Assembly: GCA_036365515.1 (NCBI GenBank)
Contig: CM070876.1
Coordinates: forward strand, 37,409,195-37,473,194
Reading direction: 5' to 3'
Length of the DNA stretch: 64,000 bases
Origin: Torymus aiolomorphi
Taxonomy: Eukaryota; Arthropoda; Insecta; Hymenoptera; Torymidae
A program made the translations under genes and the position numbers. Shown one piece after another: positions 60,680-64,000 of this stretch. A model generated the notes under the pieces. It did not search any database. It was not told the origin of the DNA and saw only the letters and a program-made list of their open reading frames with translations. The stretch's first letter is position 1; each line of letters starts with the position of its first letter.

Positions 60680-60959
60680 TTAAAATTCCTACATAACCTT
60701 ACTTCAAATCATATTTTCTTTGTGAAATTTCACACATAGGGTACTTGTCTCTAGTAGTATGCCTGCCCGTATTTGTGTGATCTTTCTGAAATTTTCGATG
60801 TAAGAAAAAGGTTCTAACCTTAAAAATAATAAATGGCTATTACAAAACAAAAGCAGGTATGCAACACGCGCGCATCGGCGCATAGCGCATAGCGCATGTT
60901 ATTTCCATTTTCTAGTATACATAAATGCGTTCCCGAATAATTAAGATTTTAAAAGAGGG

Positions 60960-61740
60960 CTAAAATAGTTTTAACCTCAAATATCTCTGAAATTCATAAA
61001 CGAATTCTTTTACCCTAAGAACTCTTCTAATAAATAATATACAAACTCTACATCTCCATGAAATTTCAAAGAAATTAAAACAATTTTAATGTAGTTATAT
61101 TATGCGACAACAAAGAAAGTCATTTTCAAAAACACTAAAATTTTAAATATCAAACATCTCAAAAAATAACCATATAATCTGGATGAAATTTTACACAACT
61201 ATTGCCTATATCGCATACAAAATAGTCTATAAATTTCAAGCTGATACATGAAGTCGTCATTGAGAAATTACGATTTTGAAAAAAAACCGTAAAAGAATTT
61301 TAACCTTAAATATCTCTAAAAATCATGAGACAATTCTTTTACCTAAAGGTCTTGTACGATAATGTATAGACTCTATATCTTCACAAAATTTCAACATGAT
61401 TAGACCAATTTTTCTTTTCTCTAGTTATCATGCGACAAAGAAAATAACTTTGTAAAATACGAAAATTTTCAAAATCAAATATCTCAAAAAGTAATCGTAC
61501 GATCTTAATGAAAATTCGCACACATATTATCTATATCACATACAAAATTGTCTATAAATTTGGAGCTGATATATGAAGCCGTTCACGAGAAATTACGATT
61601 TGAAAAAAAGGTTAAAAAAATTTTACCCTCAAATATTTCTGAAATTTCTGGACTAATCATTTTGCCCAAAGAACTCGACCGAGAGTTATCCAAAATCTAC
61701 CTCTACACTGAGAGAATTTCGGGAGTGCCGGTATGACCAA
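60960..61740 (+). repeat. Tandem repeat of about 305-330 bp, 2.4 copies
   Basis: Three units start near 60971, 61290 and 61618 with CCTCAAATATCTCTGAAAT-type sequence; each continues through CTATAAATTTnnAGCTGATA and GAGAAATTACGATTT. Related single units occur at 55680-55900 and inverted at 40795-41110. Confidence 0.8.
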
Positions 61741-62820
61741 CGATTTTTGCTTAAATTTCCGAGGTTTATATTAAATTTGACCTATATATTCCTCAATTAA
61801 TTCTATTTCCTGATGGTCTCTATAGTATATATATCTATCTTCTTACTGAATAAAATAGCCTGGAAGTATAAAAATTATGCAAACATACAAAATAAAATCA
61901 CCCTTTCCCGTAGGACTATATAGTAATGTAACCTCAAAACTCGGTTTTTATAAATGTCGCACTCATTCATTTCTTCATCAAGCTATTTTGAAATTTTGCA
62001 CATACGTTATAATAATCATTATTTATTACATATTTCAATTTCATTACAAAATATTGGTTTTGATTTTGCGTAAGACCCACCTTAATTTCATCATTCTTTA
62101 CGTTTATAGCTTTTATTTAAAGATAGATAAGACTTTACTAAAGCGGGACAAAATGTTCTAATTTTGATAACTTATGATAATAAAATAACAATAACGGTTT
62201 TTAATTTCTTAGAAGATGAAGTACTACGCTCTTGAAGGATTTTACAGAAAATGACAAAATGAAAAGAAAATTACATCGTTCCTTTGATGTGCAATGAGTT
62301 ATCATTCCCGCGGAATTTTACACGAGAAACGAACTGTCTGATAAAATATTCTGAGAGTACCTACACTGTAAAATAGCAAGTATGCCTTATATACATACTT
62401 GGAGTGTCTTAGCAAATTCCGTAATAAATTGAAAATTTCTCTTAACTAGCCTTTTCTATAAGCGCGCTTCGCGCACCATAATTTTGACAAAACTTCGCAC
62501 CACTTTTGTTTTTGTAACCTAGCAACCCATTACTCCCACCAACCAAATGACGAATAAATTGATATCATAACAAATCCATCATTTTTTAAAGATAGGATTT
62601 CCTGTATAGTGGAGTTACACAGAACTTAATGGAATTCGCTGCTCTCAAGTACTGTAGTTACACATTTTCAAGAAACAAACCCTGGTAGAAACGTTAACGA
62701 CATGTTGGTTAATTGTTGATTAATTTTGGAGTTAAAAACGTTACACTAACATTATTTCGTTGTCAAAAGATAAATATTCAATTTTCGTTGATAAGAACAT
62801 ATTCTATTGTCAATATTTGC
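61741..62820. other. Spacer, nothing recognised
   Basis: AT-rich; a lone CCCTGGTAGAAACG end at 62689 matches the element at 34683-35257. Confidence 0.4.
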
Positions 62821-62966
62821 TATACTGCCATCGGAAGCAAGAAGGTCTGTAACTTCAACAAAAATTTAATTTTCAATAATGATTAATTTAATAGAAAATA
62901 GCAGGCTTTCCAATTTTATATCGAAATTGCGAAGTTACAGACCTTCTTGCCTTCGGCGGCAGTATA
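62821..62966. mobile_element. 146-bp palindromic miniature element
   Basis: TATACTGCCATCGGAAGCAA on the left pairs with TATACTGCCGCCGAAGGCAA in reverse complement on the right; the similarity continues through GAAGGTCTGTAACTTC. Probable TA duplication. Confidence 0.75.
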
Positions 62967-64000
62967 ATACCATTAACAGTATGATTAAACTATTTTTTTT
63001 GTCCTTGCTATGAAGATATCTCAAAATTTTTAGAGTGAGGTATCTAAAAATTCTGACGTGTAGGGCCAAAACTGAGATCATATTCCGTTTGAGCTGGCTA
63101 AAATAGACGGGAATACCACAATCTAGTCCGTCGCACAAACCACTTCTTTTATTTTGTGGGTCTGTGTTATTAATAAAGTTTAAAGGGGCTTCAGTTATAT
63201 CAAAATTATATAAAAAAATCGGTGTATGCATTTAGCGGTTTTTGAATATATTATTTAGGCCAATACCTACTTATTACGCTGTGGTTTCGAACATTTCCTC
63301 AAATAACAGAACTGTACCATTAAAAAATAATATTTTTTGTGACCAATTAGGCATACTCGAGGGCACACTTGTATATAGTTACGTTTCTGCTCATAAAAAG
63401 CTTATTTTTGAAGGCACACTTTTCTGATAAGGTCACACGAAGTTAAAATCAGCTTCTAGTTCGCGTATCGAACAGTATTTTTTGACACGACGTGTACAAA
63501 GCTTGATTTAGTGGATGCTTTTTTATTCAAGCTGGTACGCAATCGAATTTTGAGCATAAAGTGTCAAAAAATGTGTTAATGGCTTAGAAGACTGACAATT
63601 TATTTCTTAAATTCAAAACAGTCACTATTTAGGTTGCACCGCACGCAATATATGACACAAGTAGCGTTGCTTGTGCGTGTTGAAGTTTGTGTTATTAGTT
63701 ATTAATATTTGTTAATTTATTATATGTAATAAAATTATTAACAATTTACAGATTATTAGCATTAGTAAAAAAATTTCATGGCATTATATAACCTTACGCA
63801 GAAGAGATGTTGCCAAGTCTACTTTTCAACTGCACTAGTCAAGCAGAAGCTAAGCAGTTGCTATTTTGACTAATGTTGTCAATGGATAAAACTCCCTAAG
63901 AATTCTTTTAACCTGAATCGTTGCTTATTGGGGGATTTCATAGTCATTTTGCATCCGCCACCTCCACCGCCCACCCCGTTGCGCGCTATCTGGACGGCCA
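62967..64000. other. Right edge, nothing recognised
   Basis: No gene; the last 50 bp become GC-rich (CCGCCACCTCCACCGCCCAC) and may be the start of a feature that continues outside the window. Confidence 0.4.

Overview
The window looks like an AT-rich, repeat-dense stretch of an animal nuclear genome, most likely an insect. The reasons are a mariner, a pogo/Tigger-like element, copia, BEL/Pao and Gypsy retroelements, a non-LTR retrotransposon, TTAA-flanked miniature elements, a Crypton-like tyrosine-recombinase gene with spliceosomal introns, and very long dinucleotide arrays. A hymenopteran such as a parasitoid wasp would fit, but that is a guess. I found no convincing host gene, rRNA or tRNA; every recognisable coding segment belongs to a mobile element.

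Layout. 0-5.8 kb: a purine-rich minisatellite, a foldback element carrying a nested hairpin, and a microsatellite-bearing repeat (3748-4620) that recurs at 54.9-56.5 kb. 5.8-9.2 kb: an element with inverted ends and a four-exon tyrosine recombinase gene (minus strand), bounded by GC-rich hairpins. 9.4-12.5 kb: a long foldback with another hairpin copy, a degraded LINE endonuclease fragment and a 307-bp GA array. 13.5-18.5 kb: an almost complete copia element with 307-bp LTRs differing at three sites and TTTCC target duplications. 19-23.1 kb: a graveyard of LTR-retrotransposon gag/pol pieces (unassigned gag, BEL/Pao gag, Gypsy RNase H). 23.76-25.06 kb: an intact mariner. 25.06-27.4 kb: three foldbacks. 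27.65-32.12 kb: a 4.5-kb pogo-like element with perfect 25-bp inverted ends and TA duplications. 32-41 kb: hairpins, foldbacks and tandem repeats. 41.36-43.53 kb: a GC-rich candidate solo LTR interrupted by a Transib-type miniature element (CGTCG duplications). 43.7-47 kb: two TTAA-flanked elements, one hosting a nested TA-flanked element. 47.37-50.92 kb: a 3.55-kb transposon with about 600-bp inverted ends and a broken DDE-type transposase. 54.5-56.9 kb: a TTAA-flanked foldback with a nested microsatellite repeat. 57-64 kb: tandem repeats and miniature elements.

The most interesting set is a group of about seven long hairpins sharing a core like GAGCGAAGCGAG. In two copies with the same arms and flanks (near 1.8 and 10.4 kb) the central 20 bp is exactly inverted. 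Hairpins of this group lie at both edges of, and inside, the tyrosine-recombinase element, which raises the untested possibility that they are its substrates or non-autonomous relatives. Four frame breaks in three different transposase genes are single missing bases in A/T runs, so assembly error must be excluded before calling these copies dead.
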